Assembly: GCF_016802725.1 (NCBI RefSeq) | Contig: NC_052668.1 | Coordinates: forward strand, 7,298,501 to 7,362,500 | Source: Solenopsis invicta | Taxonomy: Eukaryota > Arthropoda > Insecta > Hymenoptera > Formicidae | Direction of reading: 5' to 3' | Length of the DNA: 64,000 nucleotides | In this document: in pieces, positions 20,843 to 32,653 of the stretch | Layout of the letters: every line of letters starts with the position of its first letter | Position numbering within the stretch: position 1 is the first letter of the stretch | Position numbers and translations under genes: made by a program | The notes under the pieces: generated by a model | The model's database searches: none | What the model was told of the DNA's origin: nothing | The model's input: only the letters and a program-made list of their open reading frames with translations

Positions 20843-21450
20843 CCGCTACCCAAACAGAACACAATATTTTTAAAATGTTTTTTTAATATTTATTTAATAT
20901 TAATTTTTTATTGTACAATTAATTATAACAAAAATATTTATTAAATATTTATTAAATATTTATTTAACATTAATTAAATATTTAAAATAATGATTTTAAA
21001 AAAATATTTTAAAAAAATTTATTTAACGTTTATTTAACATTTATTTAACATTTATTTAACTAAATATTTAAAATAATGATTTGGGAAAATGTTTATTTAA
21101 CGTTTATTTAATATTTATTTTACATTAATTTTTTATTTGAAAAAACATTTTTTTTTTAATATTAATTTAAAATTTATTAAACATTTATTTAATATTCATT
21201 TTATATTAATTTTTTATTTGAAACAACAATTTCAAAAACATTAATTTTACATTTATTGAATATTAATTTAATATTTATTATTTATTTTTTTTTAATAAAC
21301 ATTTTTAAAATATTTATTTAATATTGTTTAAGTATTTATTTTTCATGAATTATTTAAGTGAAAAAAAGATTTTAGTAAGCATTTTTTAAATATTTATTTA
21401 ATATTTATTTAATGTTTATTTAATATTAATTTTTTTACTTATTTTTCATC
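20843..21450. repeat. ATTTATTTAAC-type low-complexity block
   Basis: Starting at CTACCCAAACAGAACACAATA, about 600 bases are built from AATATTTATTTAAC and TTTTTTAATATT variants. The opening sequence is nearly the inverse of TATTGTGTGCTGATTGGGTAG at 34005-34027. The two may be the inverted ends of one element that was later split by the Penelope and LTR insertions. Confidence 0.6.
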
Positions 21451-21473
21451 TCTCAGTAGCTACGCCCTCGAGC

Positions 21474-21670
21474 TGCTTTTCCCTCCTCACCGCGCCAAGC
21501 CTACAGACGCGGCTGCTTACGTCTTGGCGACCGGCGGACGGTCCTTGCGCGCCGTGATAGGCGCTTATTCGCAGACTTTATTAATTTTTTTTTTGTTAAC
21601 TATGGCAAATATTAAAAAATGGTAAAGGACTTTTCTGCTCAGTTTTACTTGATCTATCAATCCACGAAAC
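21474..21670 (+). repeat. Dispersed repeat, copy 2
   Basis: This is the near-identical partner of 12433-12628. It ends exactly where Penelope-like coding sequence becomes recognisable. Confidence 0.85.
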
Positions 21671-22269
21671 CAGTGGGGTTAGATAAGAACACTTATCTCA
21701 CACAAATGACAGAACTCCTTAATGACACCAATACCCGATAGTTAAAAGAAACCCAGCGACATCAATAGAAAAACACCTCAATAAAACTATAAAAAGATGG
21801 GCCGAAAAAGAATTTATCACAAAAAAAGAATTTTACAGATTACACGCTAGCGACACTTCACTCCCGAGAGCTTATGGACTTCCAAAGATCCATAAACAAC
21901 AATTCCCCCCTCCATTCAGAATCATTGTTTCCTCAGTTAACACCGCGTTATATTCACTCGCTTCCTACCTACAAAATATAATTTCGAACAGTATACCTAA
22001 ACCCAAAAATCACGTCAACAATAGTTTATATAAAATTTTAAATGACAAACACATCAAAGACTCCGAGGCTCTTTTTTCTCTTGATGTTACATCTTTCGAT
22101 TTACTAACATTCCCATTGAATTAGCCATCAAAGTTACGAGCAGATGGAATTTCATTGCTCGATGTACAAATATTCCTAAAGAAGAATTTATCGAAGCACT
22201 GAAATTCATACTTATATCGACTTTCTTCACATTTATGGAAAGATTTACAAACAACTGTTCGGCACTCCG

Positions 22270-22698
22270 ATGAGCTCACCATTGTCTCCAATTATTGCTG
22301 ATATAGTCATGCAAGATTTGGAGGACTTAATAGACTCATCTGATTTAAATATCTCCATCTACTTTAGATACGTCGATGACATTTTCCTCGTCGCTCCAAA
22401 AACAAATATAGAAAAAATTCTTGAAACTTTCAACAAACTACATAATCGCATAAAATTCACATGTAAAAAAGAAACTAACCGTTCTCTCAGTTTTTTAGAC
22501 CTACTATTACAAGTTCAAAACAATCGCATCATAATCGACTGGTTCCAAAAGAATACTTTCTCAGGACGTACACTCTCTTTTTTTTCGAATCACCCGCTTT
22601 GCCAAAAAATAGAAGTAATTTATAACTTAATCAACTGGGCATTCTATCACATCCTATACATCATAAGAAAAATCTTGAGAAATGTATTCAAATCCTAA
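22270..22698 (+). pseudogene. Penelope reverse transcriptase fragment
   Basis: This is the C-terminal part of the RT catalytic domain. SSPLSPIIADIVMQDLE is typical of the segment before the active site. FRYVDDIFLV carries the catalytic aspartate pair near residue 37. SFLDLLL follows. Upstream RT motifs are present in other frames, and a frameshift near 22690 separates this from the endonuclease part. Fragmentary and not functional. Confidence 0.85.
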
Positions 22699-22757
22699 CT
22701 GACAACGGATATCTTCTTGACACCATCTTTATCGAAATTAACCGTAGAATCAAAAAA

Positions 22758-23271
22758 TTGATCAACAATGGGATACATAGCGTAAGTAATGAAATTGATG
22801 ACAATCCCAATGATGATAAAAAAACAACTACTTCTCGTCTAATTTTTCCTTACATACCTTACACTACAGATGCGATAACTAATGAACTAGGTCATAATCA
22901 TTTGATAGGTTACCGCTGTCTCAACAAATTAAACAACATTGTAAAAGTTCATAAAGATAATATTTCGCTTACTAAAAACAACAACATAGTTTATAAAATA
23001 CCTTGTAAAAATTGCGACGTCACATATGTCGATCAGTCTAAGAGACAATTAAAAACACGTATAAAAGAACATCGGAAGAATATCAATTTAGACCCCGACA
23101 AACATTCTGTAGTTTCCGAACACATAATTTCATGTAATCACACTTTCGACTGGATATACGTAAGAATTTTAGACAGAGGAACTAATCATCACAAACAACT
23201 TGTCTCCGAGATGATACATATAAAAGAGCAAAAGAACAGCATTAACTTAATGAAAAATACTGAATTTCTAA
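22758..23271 (+). pseudogene. Penelope GIY-YIG endonuclease
   Basis: The linker IPCKNCDVTYVDQSKRQLKTRIKEH keeps the cysteines and the Y-x-x-x-S/T-x-R-x-L-x-x-R-x-x-EH nuclease pattern (the glycine of YxG is D here). The C-terminal MIHIKEQKNSINL block matches the family end. The apparent stop at 23277-23279 belongs to the inserted LTR. The native frame continues for 14 codons after the insertion (33188-33229) to TAA at 33230. Confidence 0.8.
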
Positions 23272-23809
23272 TGTTGTAGCCTCATTAGCTACCTTAATTG
23301 TCTTGCATATCCGCTTAGCAGCAATCACGCCACGAGCGCCCGTTGCAGCGAAAATGCAAGATTGCAGAATTGGTCAATCGCGCGAGCAGCGTAAGCATCG
23401 ACGATTGACGCGAGCATGACCATATATGGTCACCGCAAGGACCTAATGCCCCACCATATCAAAAATACAGAAACTATAAGTTAGGCTGCTTAATTATGGG
23501 CAGCGGGAGATTCTTAACGCAAAATACGAACGGCACGTGCGCACTCCGCGATAAGTCGGACACCCGACACCCCGCAAAACATCCAGCGGCCGAGTGCGCG
23601 ACAACGCGTGATCCGTGCACCGCGATTTGATTGTATTAAGAGGAAAAACGTTTATAATAAAGTTTGGGGAATAAAAGTGTCAGTAAAAAGGTGAAAAGTG
23701 TTATTTGCCACCCCGCGCGTCTTCCTCCAAGTATCCTCCTCGTGGGTCCTAACCCTTCAGACGGACCAAATCCCGAAAATTTTATCTTGTTGCACCCGCC
23801 GGTACAACA
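23272..23809 (+). repeat. 5' LTR
   Basis: It begins TGTTGTAGCCTCATTAGC and ends CCGGTACAACA. It contains AATAAAG near 23657, likely part of the polyadenylation region. Its first bases supply the stop codon that closes the Penelope frame. Confidence 0.93.
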
Positions 23810-23814
23810 AAAAT

Positions 23815-23833
23815 TGGTGTCAGAAGTGGGATG
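23815..23833 (+). other. Primer-binding site candidate
   Basis: TGGTGTCAGAAGTGGGATG starts five bases after the LTR and has the TGG start expected for a tRNA 3' end complement. I cannot assign the tRNA with certainty. Confidence 0.6.
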
Positions 23834-24100
23834 AAGCAAAGCTAATACTGCCGACATACCCTGAGTAGAGTCCGGAGACAACCAAGCTTCACCGTCAGAG
23901 GAGATACCATAAAATTGAGAGACGCAGCGATAAAGGTGCCGACAAACAGATAATCACGCATGAGGGTAATCACTTATGATCAACGTCCGGGGTCACCAAC
24001 GCAGTGGAGCTGCAGGGACCAGAGCATGATGGAAGGATAACATGGTGTGTGCAGTTCGCGCGTGTCTCTCTCTAAAAATTAGCCCTCTTCGTCTATCGGT

Positions 24101-25329
24101 GGGCTATAGTTAATAAGACAGGCAACTGTGAAAAACAAAATTATTTAGCGTCAGCCTGTTGGTATGCTGAGTCATCTATCCTTGTTTCATGCACTTATTC
24201 AAGTATCTGCTTCTCTTTCTATCGGGAACAGTTATGCACGTGAAGTGTTACACTAATTTTTGACCGAAGATTCGGTTCATTCGGTTAGTTTCCTCCATTT
24301 CCTTTTCATCGTAAGAACACGTGTGAAAGAAATAGGAAACAGCGTAAGAGTGTGCAAGAAATTGACAAGCTTTTAATATGTTGTAATACAGATAAAAATG
24401 TGGGACACGTATTTTTATATGTATAACAACGGGCCCATATAATTGTCAAGAGGATAAAACACACTCTTGAAATAAATTGATTTTTTAATTTCTGAATTAA
24501 AAAATCTTAATATTTAAGTAATACCATCGAAATGGTAAAAAATATAAAAAAAAGTTTTAAATAAAAGTTTTATATATTTCTATGTATTTTATAACACTTT
24601 GTTTAGATTTTTTTTAATGTTATTTTTCTCGAAATTTTCCTTCTCTTCTAAATTTCTGAAAAATTTAAAATTTATTTTATATCAAAACTTATAGCATATT
24701 TAACAACAAATTCAAACATGTATGGTGAAGTTATAGTTCGAAGACACATTTTTCAGAAATAAACTAAAAATATCTATATTGCTATACACGCGCCCCATCC
24801 ATATCTGCTTTATGGCGTCTATTGTTAATATATATTTATTTTTTTAATAACTATTAAAATTTTTTTAATAACTATTAAAACTACTAAAATTTTTCGTATT
24901 ATTATATTTTTATATGTTTTTTAGGTTTAATTTTATTGTTTTTTATTTTTTATTTATTTATTTATTTACTTATTTAATTTTTACCTATTTACTTTTTATT
25001 GCTAAAAATCTATACAATAATGAGGACGCTCAGAATTTAACTGAACAAAAATAACTGTATTTGCTTGTCTTATTATTAAGTTTTTCCAATTTAATATTTA
25101 ATTTTGATATAACAACAAACTTGTTCAATTGTAAAATATTAAAAAATATCACTTACATGCAAATCACACCTTCCTTCTGACGTATGTAAATCGAGCCATG
25201 AAAATATACATACAAGGATAGAAAGAGAAACTAACATGTGTGAAACAAAGAAGGTAGATCCAGCATACCAACAGGCTGACACTAAATAATTTTACTTTTC
25301 ACAGTTGCCTGTCTTATTAACTATAGCCC
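24101..25329. mobile_element. TIR-bounded insertion in the LTR element leader
   Basis: Inverted arms of 69 bp (24101-24169 and 25261-25329) start GGGCTATAGTTAATAAGACA and differ at only about three positions. The 1.1 kb interior is A+T-rich without a gene. No target duplication is evident beyond the palindromic ends. A non-autonomous DNA transposon is the simplest reading. Confidence 0.75.
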
Positions 25330-25404
25330 TTGCAGAGCAAAAGTGGGCGTGGTTTAGCCGAACTGCACACACCATGCTATCCCTTCCACCATGGACCAGA
25401 GGTA

Positions 25405-25500
25405 ACAGCCAACGAGCCGACGAGCCAACAGGGCGACGAGTCAACGAGCCGACGAGCCGACAAGACGACGAGTCAACGAGCCTACGAGCCAACAAACCCA
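25405..25500 (+). repeat. GACGAGCCAAC minisatellite in the gag leader
   Basis: About eight imperfect units of 11-12 bp (CGAGCCGACGAGCC, CGACGAGTCAA) lie some 140 bp before the gag start. Frames through it encode repetitive arginine/threonine peptides and are unlikely to be genes. Confidence 0.8.
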
Positions 25501-25640
25501 CAAGGAAACAGCACAACGACAGCAGTTGCCACCAGCAGGAACGAGTCCCCAAGGGATCTTCGAGCGAGGCAAGCGAGAGCAACATGCGAGTCTTAGCGAT
25601 ACTGTAAGTCGAGATCACACTGTACTAATTCATAAAGCGA

Positions 25641-28600
25641 ATGTCCGATCAATCGGATATACACTCCCCGAATCAATCGTGGTTATTAAGTGAAACGGCG
25701 CGACGCACGCTTAACCAAAGCCCGCGAACTCCCGTGCGAATCGCGACCGACGCGTTAGAGGAAATAATAGCGCAGGTAGATAGGGTATTGACTTTACATG
25801 AGTTAAGCCGTAGTGAAGATACTTCCCCGGTAAACATAGTGACAGAACGCGAATTTTCATTCGACGAGTTAGACCCGAGCTTACTGGAGACCGACGCAAA
25901 CGACGCTCAACCGACTAATAGACGAGTTATACCATACGTCAGCAGAACGCCAAGTAGCCTAAGCCTTAGACGCGAATTTTCGCTAACCTCTTACGAGAGC
26001 GATATTTTCGACCCTGAAGAAATTTATCGGGAGCAAGCCAACAGAATGGCAACCGATGGAAATAGAATGCAAGAGGAAAATCAGAAAAATGAAGTAAACC
26101 TAAATTACGAGCATGAAGTGTTCACCGAACGACCTGGACCATCGGAGGCCCGATCGCGCGGAAATTCCAGGGATACTTTACCGGAATTAGGGGAATCCTC
26201 CGCATTGTTCGAACTCCTACGCGACTTAACGTATTATCGAAATCGGCAGGACCGAATAGTAGAGCGCATTCAGGCGCAATTCGCGTACCCGACGGAACGG
26301 CGAACAAGCCGCGCGCGCGTGAGTCACGGCGCTGATATTTCGTACGGCCGTACGCAAGGAGATGTCCGCGCGCGATTTGATATGCCACAAAATTACCTTC
26401 GATTAAAAGAAGCGCGCGACATGATACCAGAATTCGACGGTACTTCAAGAAACCAAGTCCGAGAATTCTTAAACGCGAGCAATTATGCGATGAAAAATAT
26501 TGATCCCCTCAAAGAATACATTTTATTAGAAGCGATACTATGTACAAAGCTCAAAGGCAGAGCGATGCTCGATTTTCAAACTCGCGATATCCAAGACTTC
26601 GAGCAACTAAAGGAAGCCCTCGAGAAGGAATACCTGAGTAAACGAAGCACAAGTCACTTGCAAATCGAATTCAATTCATTGAAGCAAAAACATGGAGAGA
26701 GTGCACAAGATTTCGGCCGAAGAGTCGACACGTTAGCCATGGAACTTTACGAAGCCATGATAGAAGAAGGGACACGCGAGCCCGAGCACCAAAAAGCTAT
26801 CTTAAAAATGATCAAATTGCAAGCGCTGCATAATTATCAACACGGGCTAAATGAAGAAATAAGATTAATAGTACGCTCACAAAAATACAATACACTGCAA
26901 GAAGCCGGAGCCAGCGCAGAAGAAAAGGTAAAGGGATCAAATTATCGAAATAATTATCAAAATAAGTCGAGAGCAACTGACGGCCGACAAACAAAAAACT
27001 CGAGTCCCCAATGCCAAAGATGCGGGAAGATGGGGCACTATGCACGAGAATGTCGAAGTAAATTTGTATTACCGAGAGCGGAAGGAACCTCTCGAATAAA
27101 TGTTGTGAATAAATTCTGTCAACACTGCGAAAAGTCTGGACATGTGCGCGACGAATGCTGGTCGCTGCACGGTCGACCCAGCGGAGAGAATGCGAGACAA
27201 AGAGAAGCGAGTGTCAATCAAGCGGCACGACGCAAATACTATGATAAAAATTCAGCCGTAGAAAGGTACAAACGAAAAGATAATTCGGAAAAAGACGAGA
27301 GCAATGACGAAAAGGAAGAAGATAAACGACGAGTACGTCCCATATCGGAATATAAAATTTCTCACATGAAGCGAGAGAAACTAGTCGACACTGCATTGGA
27401 CTTAGTTACACTACCGATTCGCGAGGTAAAGCGAAATAAAGTTGATTTACTTTACGATACAGGAGCGGCTATCTCAATGATAAAAATGAAGAATTTTAAG
27501 GAAACCGCCCTAGTACACGAGGAAAAAATAAAATTGACCGGAATTACAGGACACGCCATGTCAACAATAGGAAAAGTCTACGCTACTATTATATTAAAAG
27601 ATCGTGAACTAACGCACCCATTCTATGTAACGCGAGACGACTCATCGCTCGAATATGACGGAATTCTAGGAGCAGATTTTATTCAGAAGTACGTAGGCAC
27701 ATGCGATTACCGTTATAAACTGATTAAAATCGAGAATAATTATTTTAAATTGCATCCACATAGAAAAATCACATTAAAGCCGAGAAGTGAAACGATTGTG
27801 CAGGTCACGGTCGATAGAAACGTGATAGGTGTAACGCAACCAGAAGAGCCGTCATCCGGTGTCTTTATCGGGAGCTGCTTAGTAGAGCCCCGCGAATTTG
27901 AATGCCCCGTAAGCATACTAAACACGACTGAGAACGAAATAAAAATGGAAGTTCCGCACATTAAAATTGAAGAATTAATAACGCCTGTTGAGGAGCCTAT
28001 AAATATAGTAGCAAAACAAGAAGAGACAAAAATCTGTCGTCAGGAAAAAATCCGCAGCCTCTTAAAGGTCTCTCATCTCAATGATGAAGAGAAGAGAACA
28101 TTGATTTTGTTATGCGAAGGATATAGCGACGTATTTCATCTCGACGGAGAACCACTATCATGCACGAGCGGAGTGACACACGAGATAACAACGCAAGCCG
28201 ATACCGCAAGCATAAACGTACGCCTGTACCGACTCCCCGAGAAGCATAAACAAGAAGTAAACAAACAAATCAGTGAAATGCTAGAACAAAAAATTATACG
28301 ACCTAGCAGCAGTCAATGGAACGCGCCTTTATTAGTAGTGCCTAAAAAAGCAGACGCTTCAGGCAAATCGAAACTTCGCATTGTTGTGAATTTTAGAAAA
28401 TTAAATGACCGTACAATAGGAGACTCATTCCCTATACCAAATATAACGGATATACTAGATCAATTAGGAAGCGCGAAATATTTTACTACGCTGGATCTTG
28501 CATCGGGTTACCACCAGATAGAAATGGCCGAGAATGATAAACACAAAACGGCATTCTCTACGCCCTACGGACACTACGAGTTTAACCGTATGCCGTTTGG

Positions 28601-29723
28601 ACTTAAAAATGCACCAGCAACATTCCAGCGATTAATGAATACAATACTAGCAGGCATGCAAGGACTGCAATGCCTAGTATATTTGGACGACATTGTAATT
28701 TACGCATCTAGCCTGGAAGAGCACAATAAAAGACTAAAGGAAATATTCGATAGATTACGAAAAAATAAATTAAAGCTACAGCCAGAAAAATGCGAATTTT
28801 TACGCAAAGAAGTAATTTATTTAGGGCATATTATAACAGAGAACGGAATTTTGCCCGAACCAACGAAATTAGACGCAGTAAATAAATTCCCAGTACCAAA
28901 AAGCGTCAAAGATGTACAATCATTTATAAGACTAGCCGGATATTACCGCAAATTTATTGATAACTTCTCAAAAATTGCACGACCTTTAACAAACTTAACA
29001 AAAAAGGAAGAAAAATTTGCATGGACAACAGAACAACAAAACGCGTTTGATACACTAAAAGTTAAATTAACTACCGCACCCGTCTTGAAATATCCCGACT
29101 TCGAGCAGGAATTCATAGTAACAACGGACGCATCAGATTACGCCGTCGGAGCAGTGTTATCACAAGGTGAGGTAGGCCAAGACCGCCCGATCGCGTATGC
29201 GAGCCGTGTATTATCACGCGCCGAGAAGAATTACAGTACAACAGAAAAGGAACTACTAGCAATCGTATGGGCCGTAAAACATTTTAGACCATACCTTTAC
29301 GGAACAAAATTTAAAATAATTACAGACCATAAACCATTAACATGGTTATTTAGTGTAAACGACCCGGGATCGCGATTAATCCGATGGAGATTAAAATTAG
29401 AATACGACTACGTCATACTGCATAAGTCAGGTAGAGCCAACGCAAACGCAGACGCGTTGAGCCGAAATGTGATCGCCACGGTCAACGTCATAAACGAAGA
29501 GGAAGAAGAAGAAAGAGAAGAGAATACGATAGCTCCAATAAGAATTGATAATGAAGAAGAAAGAAAGGAAATCCTTTACGAGTATCACGATGCACCAATA
29601 GGAGGGCATCAAGGAATAGATCGCACCTTAAAGAGAATTCGAATGCGATATACGTGGCCAGGGATAACCGCGGATGTCGAGAAATATATCTCGAAATGTG
29701 AACTTTGCCAAAAAAATAAATAA
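25641..29723 (+). CDS. Gag-Pol polyprotein of the env-bearing LTR element (1,360 residues)
   Basis: One long frame starts at ATG 25641. Order: gag capsid region (about 240-430), two CCHC zinc knuckles (CQRCGKMGHYAREC near 457 and CQHCEKSGHVRDEC near 493), aspartic protease (LLYDTGAAISMI near 605), reverse transcriptase (VYLDDIVIYA near 1013), RNase H (TTDASDYAVGAVLSQ near 1163, ITDHKPLTW), and the integrase HHCC finger (HQGIDRTL...CELCQKNK). A TAA at 29721 ends it inside integrase. Gag and pol share one frame, whereas many errantiviruses use a frameshift. The protein makes particles and copies the element RNA into DNA. All catalytic motifs up to the stop look intact. Confidence 0.95.
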   Translation: MSDQSDIHSPNQSWLLSETARRTLNQSPRTPVRIATDALEEIIAQVDRVLTLHELSRSEDTSPVNIVTEREFSFDELDPSLLETDANDAQPTNRRVIPYVSRTPSSLSLRREFSLTSYESDIFDPEEIYREQANRMATDGNRMQEENQKNEVNLNYEHEVFTERPGPSEARSRGNSRDTLPELGESSALFELLRDLTYYRNRQDRIVERIQAQFAYPTERRTSRARVSHGADISYGRTQGDVRARFDMPQNYLRLKEARDMIPEFDGTSRNQVREFLNASNYAMKNIDPLKEYILLEAILCTKLKGRAMLDFQTRDIQDFEQLKEALEKEYLSKRSTSHLQIEFNSLKQKHGESAQDFGRRVDTLAMELYEAMIEEGTREPEHQKAILKMIKLQALHNYQHGLNEEIRLIVRSQKYNTLQEAGASAEEKVKGSNYRNNYQNKSRATDGRQTKNSSPQCQRCGKMGHYARECRSKFVLPRAEGTSRINVVNKFCQHCEKSGHVRDECWSLHGRPSGENARQREASVNQAARRKYYDKNSAVERYKRKDNSEKDESNDEKEEDKRRVRPISEYKISHMKREKLVDTALDLVTLPIREVKRNKVDLLYDTGAAISMIKMKNFKETALVHEEKIKLTGITGHAMSTIGKVYATIILKDRELTHPFYVTRDDSSLEYDGILGADFIQKYVGTCDYRYKLIKIENNYFKLHPHRKITLKPRSETIVQVTVDRNVIGVTQPEEPSSGVFIGSCLVEPREFECPVSILNTTENEIKMEVPHIKIEELITPVEEPINIVAKQEETKICRQEKIRSLLKVSHLNDEEKRTLILLCEGYSDVFHLDGEPLSCTSGVTHEITTQADTASINVRLYRLPEKHKQEVNKQISEMLEQKIIRPSSSQWNAPLLVVPKKADASGKSKLRIVVNFRKLNDRTIGDSFPIPNITDILDQLGSAKYFTTLDLASGYHQIEMAENDKHKTAFSTPYGHYEFNRMPFGLKNAPATFQRLMNTILAGMQGLQCLVYLDDIVIYASSLEEHNKRLKEIFDRLRKNKLKLQPEKCEFLRKEVIYLGHIITENGILPEPTKLDAVNKFPVPKSVKDVQSFIRLAGYYRKFIDNFSKIARPLTNLTKKEEKFAWTTEQQNAFDTLKVKLTTAPVLKYPDFEQEFIVTTDASDYAVGAVLSQGEVGQDRPIAYASRVLSRAEKNYSTTEKELLAIVWAVKHFRPYLYGTKFKIITDHKPLTWLFSVNDPGSRLIRWRLKLEYDYVILHKSGRANANADALSRNVIATVNVINEEEEEEREENTIAPIRIDNEEERKEILYEYHDAPIGGHQGIDRTLKRIRMRYTWPGITADVEKYISKCELCQKNK

Positions 29724-30606
29724 AAAAAATAGAAAAAAGGCACCTCTAATAATAACGGATACACCAGAGGGCCCATTCGAAAAATGCGCTCTTGACATAG
29801 TTGGACCACTAACTGTGACGGACAACAACAATAAATATTTACTAACGTTTCAGGATTGCCTAACGAAATTTAGTAAAGCAATACCCATACCAAATCAAGA
29901 AGCTAATACGGTCGCGAAAGAATTCAAGTACTAAAAATAGTACTTGAACACGAAATACCTAAGAAAATATTAACAGATCAGGGAACTAACTTTGTCAGCG
30001 AAATATTTAAAAATGTGTGTCGATTATTAAAAATCGAAAAGATTCAGACGACAGCCTACCATCCAGAGAGCATCGGAGCATTAGAACGCACTCACCGAAC
30101 TTACGGAATATTTACGTCATTATATTAACGAAGACCAGACGGACTGGGACGAGTGGATACCTTACGCAATTTTTGCATTCAATACGACTCCTCATACAGC
30201 GACAGGATATACACCATTTGAACTAATCTATGGACGTCAAGCTACCCTACCGTCAACACTAACTATCCCCCCAAAACTCACGTACTCCTACAAAGATTAC
30301 GCCAAGGAATTAAGAGAACGAATACGTGCAACGAACCAGATCGCAAAGGAAAACTTGAAGGAAGAGAAGCAAAAGGCAAAAGAATATCAAGATAAAAAAT
30401 CAAAGGAAATAAATTTTAAAATAGGCGATAAAGTATTATTATACGACGAGACGCTACGACGCGGACGATCGAAAAAACTCGACGCGTTATGGACAGGACC
30501 GTATATAATTTTAGAGAAAAATTCCGATGTTAATTATACAATAAAAAAGGGGCGGAGAAAGATTCTAACACACGTCAATAGACTTAAAGCCTATATAAAT
30601 TATTAA
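29724..30606 (+). pseudogene. Integrase core and C-terminal domain, broken
   Basis: Continuation of pol after the stop at 29721. The first part (to about 29925) holds the first catalytic aspartate in ALDIVGPL. A frameshift at about 29930 follows. Later frames hold ILTDQGTNF (second aspartate) and a serine-isoleucine-glycine-alanine-leucine-E segment with the catalytic glutamate. From 30355 the C-terminal domain reads GDKVLLYDETLRRGRSKKL to HVNRLKAYINY. At least one stop and two frame changes are present, so integration function is lost. Confidence 0.85.
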
Positions 30607-30770
30607 AATTAAAAAAAAAAGGGGGGGGGGAGAAACTCACCAGCAAGGAGGAATCCATACAACAAAAATCCCCTCACATCGAAAAATTTGCCAGACAGTC
30701 ACTTATTAAAACGATATCACTATAGCCCATAACACAATAATCCTTACACAATAACAAAAACACTACATAG

Positions 30771-32586
30771 ATGTGGTTATATTACAGAGCAACGCTAGGG
30801 ATAGCGCAAACAATAAGCCAAACAGAAGATCTGCGAACCAACGGACAATACGAAATCGAAAGTTTTAACCATCACCCAGGAGTATACTACGAAAAAATCG
30901 GAAATCTTTATCCATCGCAATCATCATGGAAATTAGTAATCCAGATAAACGTTACATCATTAACAAGAAGGGCAAAACAAATAAAAACTTACATACAGGA
31001 AACAGAAAACATGTGCCAGACCATTCCACTTATACACGAAGGTATGTGTCCAAGCCTTGACCAAGCAATACAGGGAAGTTACAAAAAAACAAATAAAAAA
31101 ATAATAAAAATTAACTCGCTATACCAAACGTCAAAGATTCAGAAAAGAGGACTCATAGGCGGATTAGGCACCGTCGCGAAAACATTATTCGGGACAATGG
31201 ACGCTAACGACGAAAAATTAATTATAGAACAGTTAACAAATACATAACGAACAACAAACGACACAACACGCCTTTAAAAACCAAATTAAAATATTAGAGG
31301 AAACGATAGGACATATCGACAATACCGAAAAAACAATAGAGAAAAACGAATACCTTCTCGCAAACATCACGAAAAAATTAAATGAACAATTATCAGCCAA
31401 CGAGCGCCAAAATAGCTTACATGAACGTTTTATTATAATAAATACAATATTAGCAGACTTAACACGCGATACAAAAGATATATTAGATTACCTAGTTCTA
31501 GTAAAGCAGGGAATAATACTTCCAAGACTAGTACCAATTGCGAATATAATACAAAATCTAAGAGATGCGAGCACTCAATTACCAGAAAGATTATATTTCC
31601 CATTTAGAATCAGAGAAAATAAATGGTCCGAAATTGAAAAGATCACGACAGTCAATGCGTATTGTAACGACGAGAATATATTTACAGTATTAAGATTCCC
31701 TCTAATATCGCACACGCAATACGAAATACTAAATGTAACCCCGTTACCTGTGCCAAACCATGGAAACTTGTTTGCTATAATTGAAATAAAAAATCCCCTA
31801 ATCGCCATAAATACAGAAGTGCGTTCGTATATAATATTATCAAAAGACAGCTGGCGATCATGTAAAGAAACCAACAGAAAATATATATGCGAGCAAAATT
31901 TTTCAATACGTCGCGCAAACATTAACCCGATTTGCGAAACAGATATCTATGTAGAAAGTAAGCCGCAATATAAAAACTGTAATATTAAATATGTCGAATC
32001 TAATAATACCTTTTGGATACCGTTACATGATACACACTTGTGGTTGTATTCATCACCGATAAAACAATCGATAATTATTAAATGTAAAGACCACGGGCAA
32101 GTAAAGAATACGATTGAAAATACAGGGAAAATTTTATTACAAAATAATTGTGAATTAATAACTCACGAAATAACGTTAAAAACGCAAAGTATGTTAAACG
32201 AGACAAAATTAGAATCATTTTTACCTGAATATAATATCTCAGTACTAGAAGAAAAGATAAAAACAAACATGCCGCAGCAAACGGAAATAGAAAAGATTAT
32301 CCAAGACCCTTCAAAATTAAGGAATTTAAAAACGAAATTGAAAAAAATAAACAGTGAGTTAGACAATAGTTCGTATTTTCAATCAGAAACCTTTATTTAC
32401 CCTATGGCAACTAGCGGATCAGCTATACTGTTAACCGTAATAATCGCCATAGGAATAATAATATATATTATGCAGAAAAAGAAGCGGAGTCAACCCAAAA
32501 AACGTGTAACAGTAGAAGACGCCGACGATGAATTCCGGCTGCCAAGACCAATTCGTAGAAAACATAGACATAGTACACGTTTCTAA
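30771..32586 (+). pseudogene. Envelope glycoprotein gene, baculovirus F-like, interrupted
   Basis: The first frame starts at ATG 30771 and stops at 31247. The rest continues in another frame, open in its later half (31750-32586). Near residue 127 of the first part a basic KIQKR precedes GLIGGLG, the layout of a furin-type cleavage site followed by a fusion peptide. A long heptad-like region follows. Near the C terminus a hydrophobic segment (about 32410-32470) precedes a basic cytoplasmic tail. This architecture is known for env proteins of insect errantiviruses and baculovirus F proteins, which mediate membrane fusion. The break near 31247 disables it. The 160 bp before it are a non-coding gap after a poly-G run. 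Confidence 0.8.
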
Positions 32587-32640
32587 GTCAAATTTTTCTT
32601 CTCACCACAGAAAAACTCCGTTCCTCCGTTTTTCTTTCAC

Positions 32641-32653
32641 AACGGGGGAGGGA
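32641..32653 (+). other. Polypurine tract
   Basis: AACGGGGGAGGGA directly abuts the 3' LTR, the position for plus-strand DNA priming. Confidence 0.8.
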
